From the NCBI GenBank assembly GCA_964524145.1, contig CAZGCA010000033.1, forward strand, positions 1-57,285: 57,285 nucleotides of DNA, read 5' to 3'. Positions 24,111 to 32,236 of this stretch are shown piece by piece. The notes beneath the pieces were generated by a model. It was not told the DNA's origin. It saw only the letters and a program-made list of their open reading frames with translations, and searched no databases. A program made the position numbers and the translations under genes. The stretch is from CAZGCA01 sp964524145. Its GTDB lineage: Bacteria > Hydrogenedentota > CAZGCA01. Every line of letters begins with the position of its first letter. The first letter of the stretch is position 1.

Positions 24111-25298
24111 ATGAAAAAGAACGTTGCTGTTTTACTGATGATCCTGTGTCTGATAGCGGTACGTGCCGGGGCGGAGTTGCCTGAGGTGGCCGACTTGCCC
24201 GTCGTCGAGGGGCTCCCCGACCCGTTCATGATGAACGACGGGTCGCGCGTGGCGTCTCGTGAAGACTGGACCAGGCGTCGTGCAGAGATCACAGAGATCA
24301 TCCAGTTCTACGAGTACGGACACATCCCGCCCGCGCCCGGCAATGTCAAAGTAGACAAGATCCGCTCGGTGCTAACGCTCGACGGAGCCGCCCGGTTGTA
24401 CCGGGGCGAAATCGTTTTGGGGCCCGGGCACAAGCTGCGCGCACGTGTCAGCTTCTACATTCCCGAGGGCAAGCCGGGGCCCTTCCCTGTCGTTCTGAAC
24501 ATGTCGCAAGTCTCGGGTCGGGGAATGCGTCGCATCGCGCAACGTTATATCGAACGGGGCTACATTCTTGCCGGGTTCGAACGCCATGACTTCGACCAGG
24601 AAAGCGCGGACCGGTCCGACGGCGTTCATCCGCTCTATCCGGACTACGACATGGCCACGGTGGCCGCGTGGGCCTGGGGAGCTCAGCGGGTCGTCGATTA
24701 CCTGCTCACTCGGGACGACGTCGACCCCAGGTACATCGCGATAACGGGACACTCCCGGGCAGGCAAGGCCGCCTTGTTTGCCGGGGCTCTCGACGAACGC
24801 ATCACGCTGGTCGCACCCGCCGGTTCCGGGGCCGGTGGCGCCGGTTCGTATCGAATCCTCGGGAACCTCGAGAAGGAGAGCGAGAGCTTGGATGCCATCA
24901 CCCATCCGGAACGGTGGCACTATTGGTTTCACCCGCGACTCCGCACCTTCGCCGGCAAGGAGGAACGGTTGCCGTTCGATCAGCACTTTGTCAAAGCGCT
25001 CGTCGCGCCCCGCGCGCTCCTCGCGCTCGAAGGCCTGAGCGACTTCTGGGCTAACCCGTTCGGCACACAACAGACTACAGTCGCCGTACAGCCCGTCTTC
25101 GACTTCCTCGGCGCGAGCAAGAAGAACGGCATGTTCTATCGGCCGGGCGGCCACAGCATGAGCGGCTCGGACTGGATGGCCTTGCTCGATTACGCCGACC
25201 TCCAGTTCTTCGGGAAACCAACCACACGCGACTTCTACCGGTTGCCGTTTCCCGAAGCTGAAAAGCCGTTCTCATGGACCGCGCCCGAGATCAAATGA
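24111..25298 (+). CDS. Secreted CE15-like glucuronoyl esterase / alpha-beta hydrolase
   Basis: A 395-residue protein with a signal peptide (AVLLMILCLIAVRAGA) from the ATG at 24111. The fold matches carbohydrate esterase family 15: an N-terminal segment with DWTRRRAEITEIIQFYEYG, then VAAWAWGAQRVVDYL, then the nucleophile elbow ITGHSRAGKAALFAGALDER with the serine near residue 215, the PAGSGAGGAGSYR stretch, and a catalytic histidine in RPGGHSMSGSDW near 347. CE15 enzymes cut ester bonds between glucuronic acid and lignin or other alcohols; bacterial members vary in substrate. The gene is transcribed divergently from the oxidoreductase operon from a near-identical promoter, which suggests shared control. 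Confidence 0.85.
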   Translation: MKKNVAVLLMILCLIAVRAGAELPEVADLPVVEGLPDPFMMNDGSRVASREDWTRRRAEITEIIQFYEYGHIPPAPGNVKVDKIRSVLTLDGAARLYRGEIVLGPGHKLRARVSFYIPEGKPGPFPVVLNMSQVSGRGMRRIAQRYIERGYILAGFERHDFDQESADRSDGVHPLYPDYDMATVAAWAWGAQRVVDYLLTRDDVDPRYIAITGHSRAGKAALFAGALDERITLVAPAGSGAGGAGSYRILGNLEKESESLDAITHPERWHYWFHPRLRTFAGKEERLPFDQHFVKALVAPRALLALEGLSDFWANPFGTQQTTVAVQPVFDFLGASKKNGMFYRPGGHSMSGSDWMALLDYADLQFFGKPTTRDFYRLPFPEAEKPFSWTAPEIK

Positions 25299-25494
25299 GC
25301 GAATCTCCAAGACAGATGCCGTGTCCACTCGATTGGTTGCGTTGGGAGTCGCTCGCTACAATCACGTCAATGTTCCGATGCTGACAGGATTGGATACATG
25401 CCAAGTCCAACAGAACGATATGATCTTGCTCCAGCATGGTCGCCCCGGTTTACGAGTCCGCCGTGTCTCATGCTACCCAGGATAGTCTCGGCGG

Positions 25495-27270
25495 ATGGGT
25501 AGGAAACTCTCAGACAGACTTGAGCAGTGGCTTGCCGGGCCTTACCTTAAGCTCAAGCTGTGTGGGGTTGTCCTCCTGCTGGGTCTGCCGGCACTGTGGA
25601 TCGGGTTCTTCATCGATGACTACGCCCATCGTTCCATCTTCTTGGACGTACGCGAGCTTGACACGTTTCCCTCTTCTTCTCCGTTGTTGATGTTTTCCTT
25701 CACCGACGGAGTGCCGGAGAACACCCGTCGCATTATGGACTATGGCATCCTGCCGTGGTGGACCTCCGACACGATTCTCGCCAGTTTCTGGCGCCCTTTT
25801 ACCGCACTGACCCATTGGGTCGACTACCTGCTTTGGCCGAACACGCCGTTTCTCATGCACCTCCACAGCCTCCTGTGGTTTGCGGGGCTTATCGTCTTGC
25901 TCTCGTTGCTGTATAAGCAGATCGATGGAGCGGCGTGGATCGCAGGACTCGCCGTTCTCCTGTATGCATTCGACGAGGCCCATGCGTTTCCCATGGGATG
26001 GCTGGCGAATAGAAACGCTACCCTCGCCGCTTTCTGGGGGATACTTTGCCTTCTCGCGCATCACCGATGGCGCCGGGACGGCTCCCCCAAAGCAATGATC
26101 GTGGCTTTGATAGCACTGGCCCTGAGCGTACACTCGAACGAGGGAGGCATCGCCGTCACCGGCTACTTGTTTTCCTATGCCCTTTTCATTGACAGGGCAA
26201 ACGTCAGGTCCCGCATTCTCAGTCTCGTTCCCTACACGGTCGTCATCCTTGCCTGGCGCGCGTACTACGTTGCGTTGGGCTTTGGCGTCAGGGGATCGCC
26301 GCTCTACACGGACCCCGGAGTATACCCGCTTCGGTTTGCGGCGGACATGCTGGTGAGAACCCCCGTGCTTCTCGCAGGGCAATGGTTCAACATGCCCACG
26401 GAAGCGCTCCAGCTCGTGCCTCCGGCCGCCCGTCCCGTCGTCGCTTTTGTTGCCGCCGGTCTTCTTGTGATCTTATTCCGAATCTTTATCCCGGTCCTTC
26501 GCCGGTCGAAAGAGGCCCGGTTCTGGTTTCTCGGTATGCTGCTTGCCACCGTTCCCGCCTGCGCCACGGAACCCAGCAACCGAACGCTCCTCTTCGTCGG
26601 TGTCGGTGCCATGGGTCTGTTGGCGCGCTACTTTGCCATGATGCGGTCACGTGAACTCAAGTCCGGACGGTTCGGCCGATTCGTGTGTGGGCTCATGGTG
26701 GTTCTGCACGCCGTTGTCGCACCGATTCTGTTGTCGGGAACTCTCGTGGGACTCGTATTCGTGGGGAGGGCTGTCAACAAGTCCATGGACTCCGCCGTGT
26801 TTCCGCCCGACATCGCGGCCAAGACGGCGGTTCTCGTGGATTCACCTACCATTTTCTTGACCGCTTATATGCCGGTAAAACGTTCCATCGACGGCAAGCC
26901 GGTTCCCGCGCACATGTATACCCTTTCACCAAACAGCCTGCTCCCCGTGCCGATACGAATCACCCGAACGGGTCCCCGGACGTTACGATTCGCACCCAAA
27001 GGCGGCTATCCTGTGCTCTTGTTTCGAATGCCCGATGAGCATTTCGCCGTTGGCGATCTCGTGGAACTCGAGGCCATGACCGTCGAGGTTCGCGAAGTTG
27101 ACCCGAAAGGGAAGCCCCTCGAAGTGGACTACCGGTTCCAAGTGCCACTTGAAGACCCCTCACTCTACTGGCTGCAAATGGACGGGTTTAGCTATATACC
27201 TTTCACCCCGCCGCCCATGGGAGAGACCGTCGTACTTAACCCGTCAGGTGACGACGTCATCGCTTATTGA
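25495..27270 (+). CDS. Polytopic membrane protein, probable GT-C-type glycosyltransferase or relative
   Basis: A 591-residue protein with about ten to twelve hydrophobic segments in residues 20-440 and a soluble C-terminal domain of about 140 residues. Features that suggest the GT-C fold are an acidic pair in the first periplasmic loop (FIDDYAHR near 39), a PFTALTHWVDYLLWP segment, and aromatic-rich helices with short loops. No classical signature is complete, so the assignment is tentative. The start at 25495 lacks a strong ribosome-binding site. The neighbours are carbohydrate genes on both strands, but it is not obviously in an operon. It could build or modify a surface glycan or lipid-linked sugar. 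Confidence 0.7.
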   Translation: MGRKLSDRLEQWLAGPYLKLKLCGVVLLLGLPALWIGFFIDDYAHRSIFLDVRELDTFPSSSPLLMFSFTDGVPENTRRIMDYGILPWWTSDTILASFWRPFTALTHWVDYLLWPNTPFLMHLHSLLWFAGLIVLLSLLYKQIDGAAWIAGLAVLLYAFDEAHAFPMGWLANRNATLAAFWGILCLLAHHRWRRDGSPKAMIVALIALALSVHSNEGGIAVTGYLFSYALFIDRANVRSRILSLVPYTVVILAWRAYYVALGFGVRGSPLYTDPGVYPLRFAADMLVRTPVLLAGQWFNMPTEALQLVPPAARPVVAFVAAGLLVILFRIFIPVLRRSKEARFWFLGMLLATVPACATEPSNRTLLFVGVGAMGLLARYFAMMRSRELKSGRFGRFVCGLMVVLHAVVAPILLSGTLVGLVFVGRAVNKSMDSAVFPPDIAAKTAVLVDSPTIFLTAYMPVKRSIDGKPVPAHMYTLSPNSLLPVPIRITRTGPRTLRFAPKGGYPVLLFRMPDEHFAVGDLVELEAMTVEVREVDPKGKPLEVDYRFQVPLEDPSLYWLQMDGFSYIPFTPPPMGETVVLNPSGDDVIAY

Positions 27271-27319
27271 GCAGATGGCGGTTACCGGGAGGGGACCACC
27301 GCGATGCATTCCAGAGCGT

Positions 27320-28645
27320 TTACCGGCTCTTCCATTCGAGGATGGACACCATTTGTGGCGGTGTATCGTTACGTTTGTTCTGTTCGCGCTGTTCGTTGTA
27401 CTGCACGAATAAATGGAGCACGTGATCGCGCTGCCACAACGCCATATCGAGTGTCGGCTCCCACATCCCTACCGATTCTTTCGTCAGGTCGATAATACGC
27501 CAGTCCATCGCCGCGAGATCCGAGCAATGGGCTACCGATACACGGTTCCCTCGCTCGCTGTCGCGAAACACAACCAACGCTTCACTGCGCCCATCTCGTG
27601 CCCGGGCCACGATCTGCGGTCGCGACATTGGCAGCCGTTTCGTCCCTGCGCCGCCCAGCCGAAACGGAGTTGTGCGCGTCGTGACTTGCGTCGTATGCCA
27701 TTCCCGTCCGTCGTGGTACACAAGCTGGTAGTTCGGTATGTCCGTACCTTCCGGTCGCCAGAACGTCGCGATATACGGCCTGCCCTCTGCATCCGCACAC
27801 ATGGACGTCTGATTGATCAGTTCGTGTCCTTGTGGGATGCGGCACGCATACTCGGCCGTATCCACGGTAATCGGCATTGTGTACCGGTCGCCCGTCGATC
27901 GTTCCCACGTCCTGCCGCCGTCCCGCGAACAGGCATAACAAAGGTCGTGGTTCGTCGCCACGTCGCCCGTCTCACGCCACACCCACGACACGTGAATGAT
28001 CCCCTGCGTGTCTACCGCCGCCTGCCAATATGCGTTGCGTTCACCCTCACCGCCGATCAGGTTCGCATGAAGCTGGGTCCATGACTTGGTCGCAACATCG
28101 TACCGGTTCATCACGAGGTCCCCTTCACCGGAAGCACCGTCGCGATAGAGAAACAACAAGCCACCATCCGCCATGTTGTAGAACTCGGGATACGTCACCC
28201 GCCGTTCCCGGCTGCCGGTCATTGGCATGGTGTCGGTCAGTCTCAACGAACCCGGCGCGACACCGCGGCAGTAGCGGAGCGGATCGTTGTGATGGTTCCA
28301 GGACATGTGGAGCGTGCCCGTTCCGTCGACCGCGATACTGATCGCATTATGCGCGTCGGTCACCTTGCCCCGGTATCGAGTCTTACGAATTGTCCAGTCC
28401 GTGCTCCCCAGTGCGCGCTTGGCCAGTACTACGTATCCCTTGCCATCGTAGTATGCCACATACTGGTTGTCACCGTGCGTTACGACCGAGTTGCGGCGGA
28501 ACACCACCGTGTTGACCGTCGTCTTGGCCCAGCCCGGCGCAACAGGAACAATCGTTGGTGGCGCGGCTGGCACATTCTGAACAACACACCACAACATCCC
28601 AAACACAAATAACAGTCTGCCCGGATTACATACCCTGGATCGCAT
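27320..28645 (-). CDS. Secreted BNR-repeat (BNR_4-type) beta-propeller protein
   Basis: A 441-residue protein; the ATG at 28645 follows GGAGAG and residues 1-28 are a signal peptide (LLFVFGMLWCVVQNVPAA). The rest is a seven-bladed-propeller-like repeat pattern: YVAYYDGKGYVVLAKR, a DAHNAISIAVDGTGTLHMSW blade, YPEFYNMADGGLLFLYRDG, and SWVWRETGDVATNHDLCYA, with Asp-box-like SRDGGRTWER near 240. The arrangement is that of the BNR_4 family found beside polysaccharide-degrading genes; some related propellers are lyases acting on uronate-rich glycans, others have unknown roles. A second family member lies at 32237. Function here is inferred as glycan binding or cleavage. Confidence 0.85.
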   Translation of the reverse strand: MRSRVCNPGRLLFVFGMLWCVVQNVPAAPPTIVPVAPGWAKTTVNTVVFRRNSVVTHGDNQYVAYYDGKGYVVLAKRALGSTDWTIRKTRYRGKVTDAHNAISIAVDGTGTLHMSWNHHNDPLRYCRGVAPGSLRLTDTMPMTGSRERRVTYPEFYNMADGGLLFLYRDGASGEGDLVMNRYDVATKSWTQLHANLIGGEGERNAYWQAAVDTQGIIHVSWVWRETGDVATNHDLCYACSRDGGRTWERSTGDRYTMPITVDTAEYACRIPQGHELINQTSMCADAEGRPYIATFWRPEGTDIPNYQLVYHDGREWHTTQVTTRTTPFRLGGAGTKRLPMSRPQIVARARDGRSEALVVFRDSERGNRVSVAHCSDLAAMDWRIIDLTKESVGMWEPTLDMALWQRDHVLHLFVQYNEQREQNKRNDTPPQMVSILEWKSR

Positions 28646-29061
28646 TCATCTCTCCATTTTCTGCATCTAAAGGGGTCGGCGTATCAACGGCGATTTCTCG
28701 TATACCAGATTCTATGCCTTAATCCCTTGCGCGATCAAGCACTGGTTTTCGGTCTCCTGCTGACCAGAGAAAGAGTTCCTTCGATCGGAATCGCCCGTGA
28801 AGCACGAGTCAGTAGACGGTTCACACCATTCGTCGTCAAGTATTCATCATTCCCCACCTGCGGGCGGCTATTCCCGATGCGCTGGTTCGATGGTTCGCTT
28901 TTCAGCCCCTTTTACACCACAACCAGTCTCCGTCGAAAACCGGAGATGGTCGGTTCTCTCATGAAACGCCGCAGGCAGCCACGTCGCAATGCAAACCTCG
29001 ACCACACCAGTGCCGAGGTATCTCATGAAGAAAATACCGAAATCTTGGCTGCGCCCTCGAA
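28646..29061. other. Gene-free stretch before the 85-bp repeat
   Basis: About 415 bp. Short frames occur on both strands, none with supporting motifs. The region is AT-richer than its neighbours and leads into an area with repeats and a transposase remnant. Confidence 0.4.
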
Positions 29062-29146
29062 TTATCAAGACTTTGCGGAATTCACTTAGCCGCGGTGCAA
29101 AGGAGTATCCCATGATTGTAAAGATTCGTCGCTGGAACTCCCGTAG
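29062..29146. repeat. 85-bp direct repeat, copy 1
   Basis: It begins TTATCAAGACTTTGCGG and ends with CTCCCGTAG. It is almost identical to 30526-30610 (about six differences). Both copies contain CACTTAGCCGCGGTGCAAAGG followed by AGTATCCCATG, i.e. a ribosome-binding-site-like AAAGGAG before an ATG opening MIVKIRR. The copies flank the hydrolase gene at 29527-30453. Confidence 0.9.
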
Positions 29147-29231
29147 ATAGAATGGAATGACCGGCACCAAAAAGTGTAGGCTGGAGCAAGTAATAGAAAG
29201 TTGTCAGCAGCTTCAACCAAGAAAGGTGCCG

Positions 29232-29390
29232 GTCATAAAGAGTATAGCGTATGTTGGTCTGGATGTCCATCAGCAGGACATCAAGTGGCGGTGTTTGAGG
29301 AAACAGGTGAGACGCCGGTGGTGGAGACGTTCATATCGAACACCGAGGACAGGGTGCGCAAGCTGATGCGCAAACTCAGAAATCGCATGC
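29232..29390 (+). mobile_element. IS110-family transposase remnant (5' end, frameshifted)
   Basis: The plus strand encodes IAYVGLDVHQQDI, the N-terminal DEDD-type motif of IS110 transposases, and after a single-nucleotide frameshift at about 29282-29290 the expected continuation VAVFEETGETPVVETF and a charged helix up to MRKL. Everything beyond about residue 55 of the transposase, including the C-terminal serine domain, is missing. It is a dead fragment lying between the first 85-bp repeat and the hydrolase gene. Confidence 0.8.
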
Positions 29391-29526
29391 TTAAAGGTCG
29401 CATTCCCTCAGGCATTTCGGGGTACCTAATGGAACCTATGACGAACGAGTGTTGACAACAGCCACCGCTGGCCGCATAATGGCGAAGAACAGGGTCGCGG
29501 CGGTCGCGAGCGCGTCCATATGGGAA

Positions 29527-30453
29527 ATGTCGGACAACATGAGAACGAATATATTGGTAGTGGGGCTGCTGTGCATGGCGACACTGCCGTGTTGTGCGAC
29601 TGGCGATGGTACGTCACCACAGGGTGTTGTGCCGAATGTGGCCGCTGCCTCCTCGTCTGCCAAGCCTTATGAAATCGTCCGGGGCGCCGAGGTGGATGCG
29701 GACGGGGTGATTTCGTATTTTCTGCGCAGCCCGTTCATGAACGGCGAAAGCCGTGTGCGGATCTTGCATCCCGCGCGGAAAACAGACCGGCTGTTGTTCG
29801 TGTTGCCGGTGACGCCGTGGCCGGGGTTCAGAGCCTATTGGCGGAAACATGGCGACGGCCTGGCCGAGGTCAAAAAGCATGATTATCATAATCAGTATGG
29901 ATACACCGTTATCGCTCCGGATTTCCCCGAGCACATGCCCTGGTTTGTCGATCATGCCACCGACCCGAAACGGCGTCATGAGTCCTATATGATGCAGGTC
30001 CTGATACCGTTCGTGGACGACGTCTTGAAGACCAAGCAACCTGTCCGCGACCTGGTCGGGTTCAGCAAGTCCGCATACGGTTCCCTGCATCTGTTGCTAC
30101 GGCATCCGGACGCCTTCCATGCGTGCAGCATCTGGGATCCGGGTGGTATCACGAGGCCATACGACCCCACGATACCGACAAGTCTGAGTGACGCATCCGG
30201 CAGCGCATCGCAATTCGAACAGTACCACATCAAGAACGCCATCACCCCCAATGCGCATGCCTTTCGCGGACAGCAACGGATTGCGATCTCCGGGTATTCC
30301 AATGAGAATTTCAAGAACAACCTCACAGCGTTGCATCAACTCCTCGTCCAAGCGGACATCCCCCATGCCTACAACGATACGGTGAACGTAAAACACCACT
30401 GGTTCACCGGCTGGCTCGATCAGGCCATGGTATCGTTGGATACAATGAAATAG
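29527..30453 (+). CDS. Exported alpha/beta hydrolase (esterase-like)
   Basis: A protein of about 308 residues. The N-terminus has a signal-like stretch (TNILVVGLLCMATLPCCA) with cysteines that do not fit a standard lipobox. The core is an alpha/beta hydrolase: LLFVLPVTPWPGFRAYW, YGYTVIAPDFPEHMPWF, the nucleophile elbow LVGFSKSAYGSL (serine near residue 179), and a late histidine in VKHHWFTGW. The acid residue cannot be fixed by eye. The start is uncertain (ATG at 29527 or 29539; an ATG at 29479 is also in frame). The gene is bracketed by two 85-bp direct repeats and preceded by an IS110 fragment, so it may have been brought in by rearrangement. Substrate unknown. Confidence 0.8.
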   Translation: MSDNMRTNILVVGLLCMATLPCCATGDGTSPQGVVPNVAAASSSAKPYEIVRGAEVDADGVISYFLRSPFMNGESRVRILHPARKTDRLLFVLPVTPWPGFRAYWRKHGDGLAEVKKHDYHNQYGYTVIAPDFPEHMPWFVDHATDPKRRHESYMMQVLIPFVDDVLKTKQPVRDLVGFSKSAYGSLHLLLRHPDAFHACSIWDPGGITRPYDPTIPTSLSDASGSASQFEQYHIKNAITPNAHAFRGQQRIAISGYSNENFKNNLTALHQLLVQADIPHAYNDTVNVKHHWFTGWLDQAMVSLDTMK

Positions 30454-30525
30454 GGCGGGGGGGGGATCCATGCACGAGTACTTGCCCCGTAAGGTCAAAA
30501 TGTTCATCTGCGGTCCAAACCGGGG

Positions 30526-30610
30526 TTATCCAGAGTTTGCGAAATTCACTTAGCCGCGGTGCAAAGGAGTATCCCATGATTGTAAAGATTCGTCGCTGCA
30601 ACTCCTGTAG
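30526..30610. repeat. 85-bp direct repeat, copy 2
   Basis: It begins TTATCCAGAGTTTGCG and ends CTCCTGTAG, matching copy 1 at 29062-29146. In this copy the frame after the ATG continues for about 25 codons (MIVKIRRCNSCRGTA...) to a stop; in copy 1 it ends after 12. The short peptide is not called as a gene. Confidence 0.9.
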
Positions 30611-30722
30611 GGGCACGGCGCGCCCAGGAGCGCTTCAGTCGTTGGGAAGGTGAATGAAACTCACCATAGTGCAGCGCGAAAACCGCCACAACGCAAATGG
30701 CTCATCTCCGCGCACGATTTGC

Positions 30723-30751
30723 TTGACAAGAAAAAGAAACGGTGCTATTCT
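30723..30751 (+). promoter_or_regulatory. Promoter of the first prepilin-type gene
   Basis: TTGACA (30723-30728) and TATTCT (30746-30751) are 17 bp apart, preceded by GC and with GGTGC before the -10. The same arrangement precedes the second prepilin-type gene at 35094. The leader would be about 138 nt. Confidence 0.8.
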
Positions 30752-30793
30752 TGAATTGACCAATTGATGGCGGTTCTTTACAGTTGTTAGACT

Positions 30794-30849
30794 GAAGGAG
30801 GTGGTTGACAGATATTGCTGCAGCGTTTCTTTCCAACAAGCTCCATTAA
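30794..30849 (+). promoter_or_regulatory. Conserved 5' leader element (copy 1)
   Basis: Within the untranslated leader, GAAGGAGGTGGT (30794-30805) is followed by CGTTTCTTTCCAACAA (30834-30849). The same two blocks, in the same order, are in the leader of the other prepilin-type gene. The first block looks like a strong ribosome-binding site without a conserved reading frame behind it, so a structured or regulatory RNA element is possible. Confidence 0.55.
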
Positions 30850-30895
30850 GCTCCAGTTGGTAGCGTGAATGTATCAGGTTCGAAAGGAGGCGGAG

Positions 30896-31879
30896 ATGTC
30901 TTCGAAACATCGTGGTTTCACACTGATCGAGTTGCTGGTGGTCATAGCCATCATCGGAATCCTGGCGGCGATACTGCTGCCGGCGCTTGCGCGAGCCCGG
31001 GAAGCGGCGCGTCGCGCAAGCTGCGCCAACAACCTGAAACAAATGGGGTTGGTGCTCAAGATGTACGCCAACGAATGGAACGGGATGTATCCGGGCAATA
31101 ACATATGGGTTGGCGACGCTTACAACAGGGATTGGGCGGCAACGTATCCGGACTACCTGACGGATTATACGATACTCGTGTGTCCCTCGGATGCCAAGGC
31201 GACCGCACAAAAGCTCAAGGAGAATATGGAAGAGCTTATGGCAGCCGGAGCGGCACTGGGCGTGCCAACCGAGTATTTTAAAGCCGAGGTTGCTTATTTC
31301 TTGGGCCGTTCCTGGTCCTACGCTTCGTTCTGCTGGGTGGTGACGGACGACAATTCGTTGGCCGGTTACTTGAGGGGACGAAGTGCGGTAAAGAATAGCA
31401 CTCCCCTAGTGTACTCGGCCAGCGGCCGTGATGGTCACTTGTTCAATATCGATTATGACCTGGTATCCCTCGGCGTTTACGACGAAGTGTACGCCTCGGG
31501 CACTTGGCCGGATTACCTGGCAATCCATCCGGAGCAACCTCCTGTCATCGCGAAAGGTTCCGATGGACAGAGCGGAACGGTCTACCGTATGCGGGAAGGT
31601 ATCGAGCGGTTCATGATCACCGATATCAACAACCCGGCGGGATCGGCCAAGGCGCAAAGTGAAATTCCCGTGGCATGCGATTCCTTTGCTGGTGCCCGTT
31701 CGACGGTCGATTCGAATCCCAAACAGGCCGACCACGCGGAACGGTTCAACCACATTCCGGGCGGTGCGAACGTGTTGTTCATGGACGGACATGTGGAATT
31801 TATTCGATATCCCGGCCCGTTCCCGTTGACACCGTTCGCGTCGTATACCGGTATGGGCGGAAAAACCGACACGAATTAA
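30896..31879 (+). CDS. Prepilin-type N-terminal cleavage/methylation protein with H-X9-DG C-terminus
   Basis: A 327-residue protein. The ATG at 30896 follows AAAGGAGG. A type IV pilin-like leader is cut after glycine 7 (MSSKHRG, then FTLIELLVVIAIIGILAAIL) with the Glu at mature position 5. The helix continues through ALARAREAARRASCANNLKQ. The body has two cysteines and ends with the H-X9-DG motif (HIPGGANVLFMDGHVEF). Such proteins are greatly expanded in planctomycete- and lentisphaera-type genomes and are thought to form surface or secretion pseudopili, often next to sulfatases and glycan genes as here. It is a single-gene unit with its own promoter and a leader shared with its paralogue at 35252. 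Confidence 0.95.
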   Translation: MSSKHRGFTLIELLVVIAIIGILAAILLPALARAREAARRASCANNLKQMGLVLKMYANEWNGMYPGNNIWVGDAYNRDWAATYPDYLTDYTILVCPSDAKATAQKLKENMEELMAAGAALGVPTEYFKAEVAYFLGRSWSYASFCWVVTDDNSLAGYLRGRSAVKNSTPLVYSASGRDGHLFNIDYDLVSLGVYDEVYASGTWPDYLAIHPEQPPVIAKGSDGQSGTVYRMREGIERFMITDINNPAGSAKAQSEIPVACDSFAGARSTVDSNPKQADHAERFNHIPGGANVLFMDGHVEFIRYPGPFPLTPFASYTGMGGKTDTN

Positions 31880-31899
31880 TAGTCCCGAGTGACGGACAA

Positions 31900-32043
31900 A
31901 CTGACTTCGCGTACCACAGGCCGGGGCGTGGCAGTGTGTTGCTTTTGCTCATCGACGGGCATGTCGAGTTCTTGAAATACCCGGGAAACCAGTGGACCCC
32001 ATCAGGGCTGCCCCACTCACGGGCGTGGAACGGTTATTCCTAA
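31900..32043 (+). pseudogene. 3' remnant of a third prepilin-type H-X9-DG gene
   Basis: The frame ending TAA at 32043 encodes LLLLIDGHVEFLKYPGNQW, matching the C-terminus of the gene at 35252 (LFMDGHVEFLKYPGNQF). DNA identity is almost complete over GGGCATGTCGAGTTCTTGAA and the following bases. No start or N-terminal part is present. Confidence 0.8.
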
Positions 32044-32150
32044 CCGATTTGGGCCAGGGCGTTGGGGAAACCCGCAATCTCGTCGGCGAGGCTCCCGATA
32101 CGGCACGGCGTCTGAGACGGCTCCACGAAAAATGGGTTGAAGACGTGACG
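32025..32150 (+). pseudogene. 3' remnant of a sulfatase gene
   Basis: In another frame from the remnant above, the sequence encodes LFLTDLGQGVGETRNLVGEA followed by PDTARRLRRLHEKWVEDV. This is the typical sulfatase C-terminal pattern (compare LFNLKDDIGETRNLADAMPQ in the gene at 36301). Only this last segment survives. Confidence 0.75.
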
Positions 32151-32236
32151 CTACGGGATAAAGGATGTCCGTCCGGATTCTTGGTTACTCTGCTGCCTCC
32201 AAAGAACTGGGCAGAAAACACAAGAAAGGATTTTCT

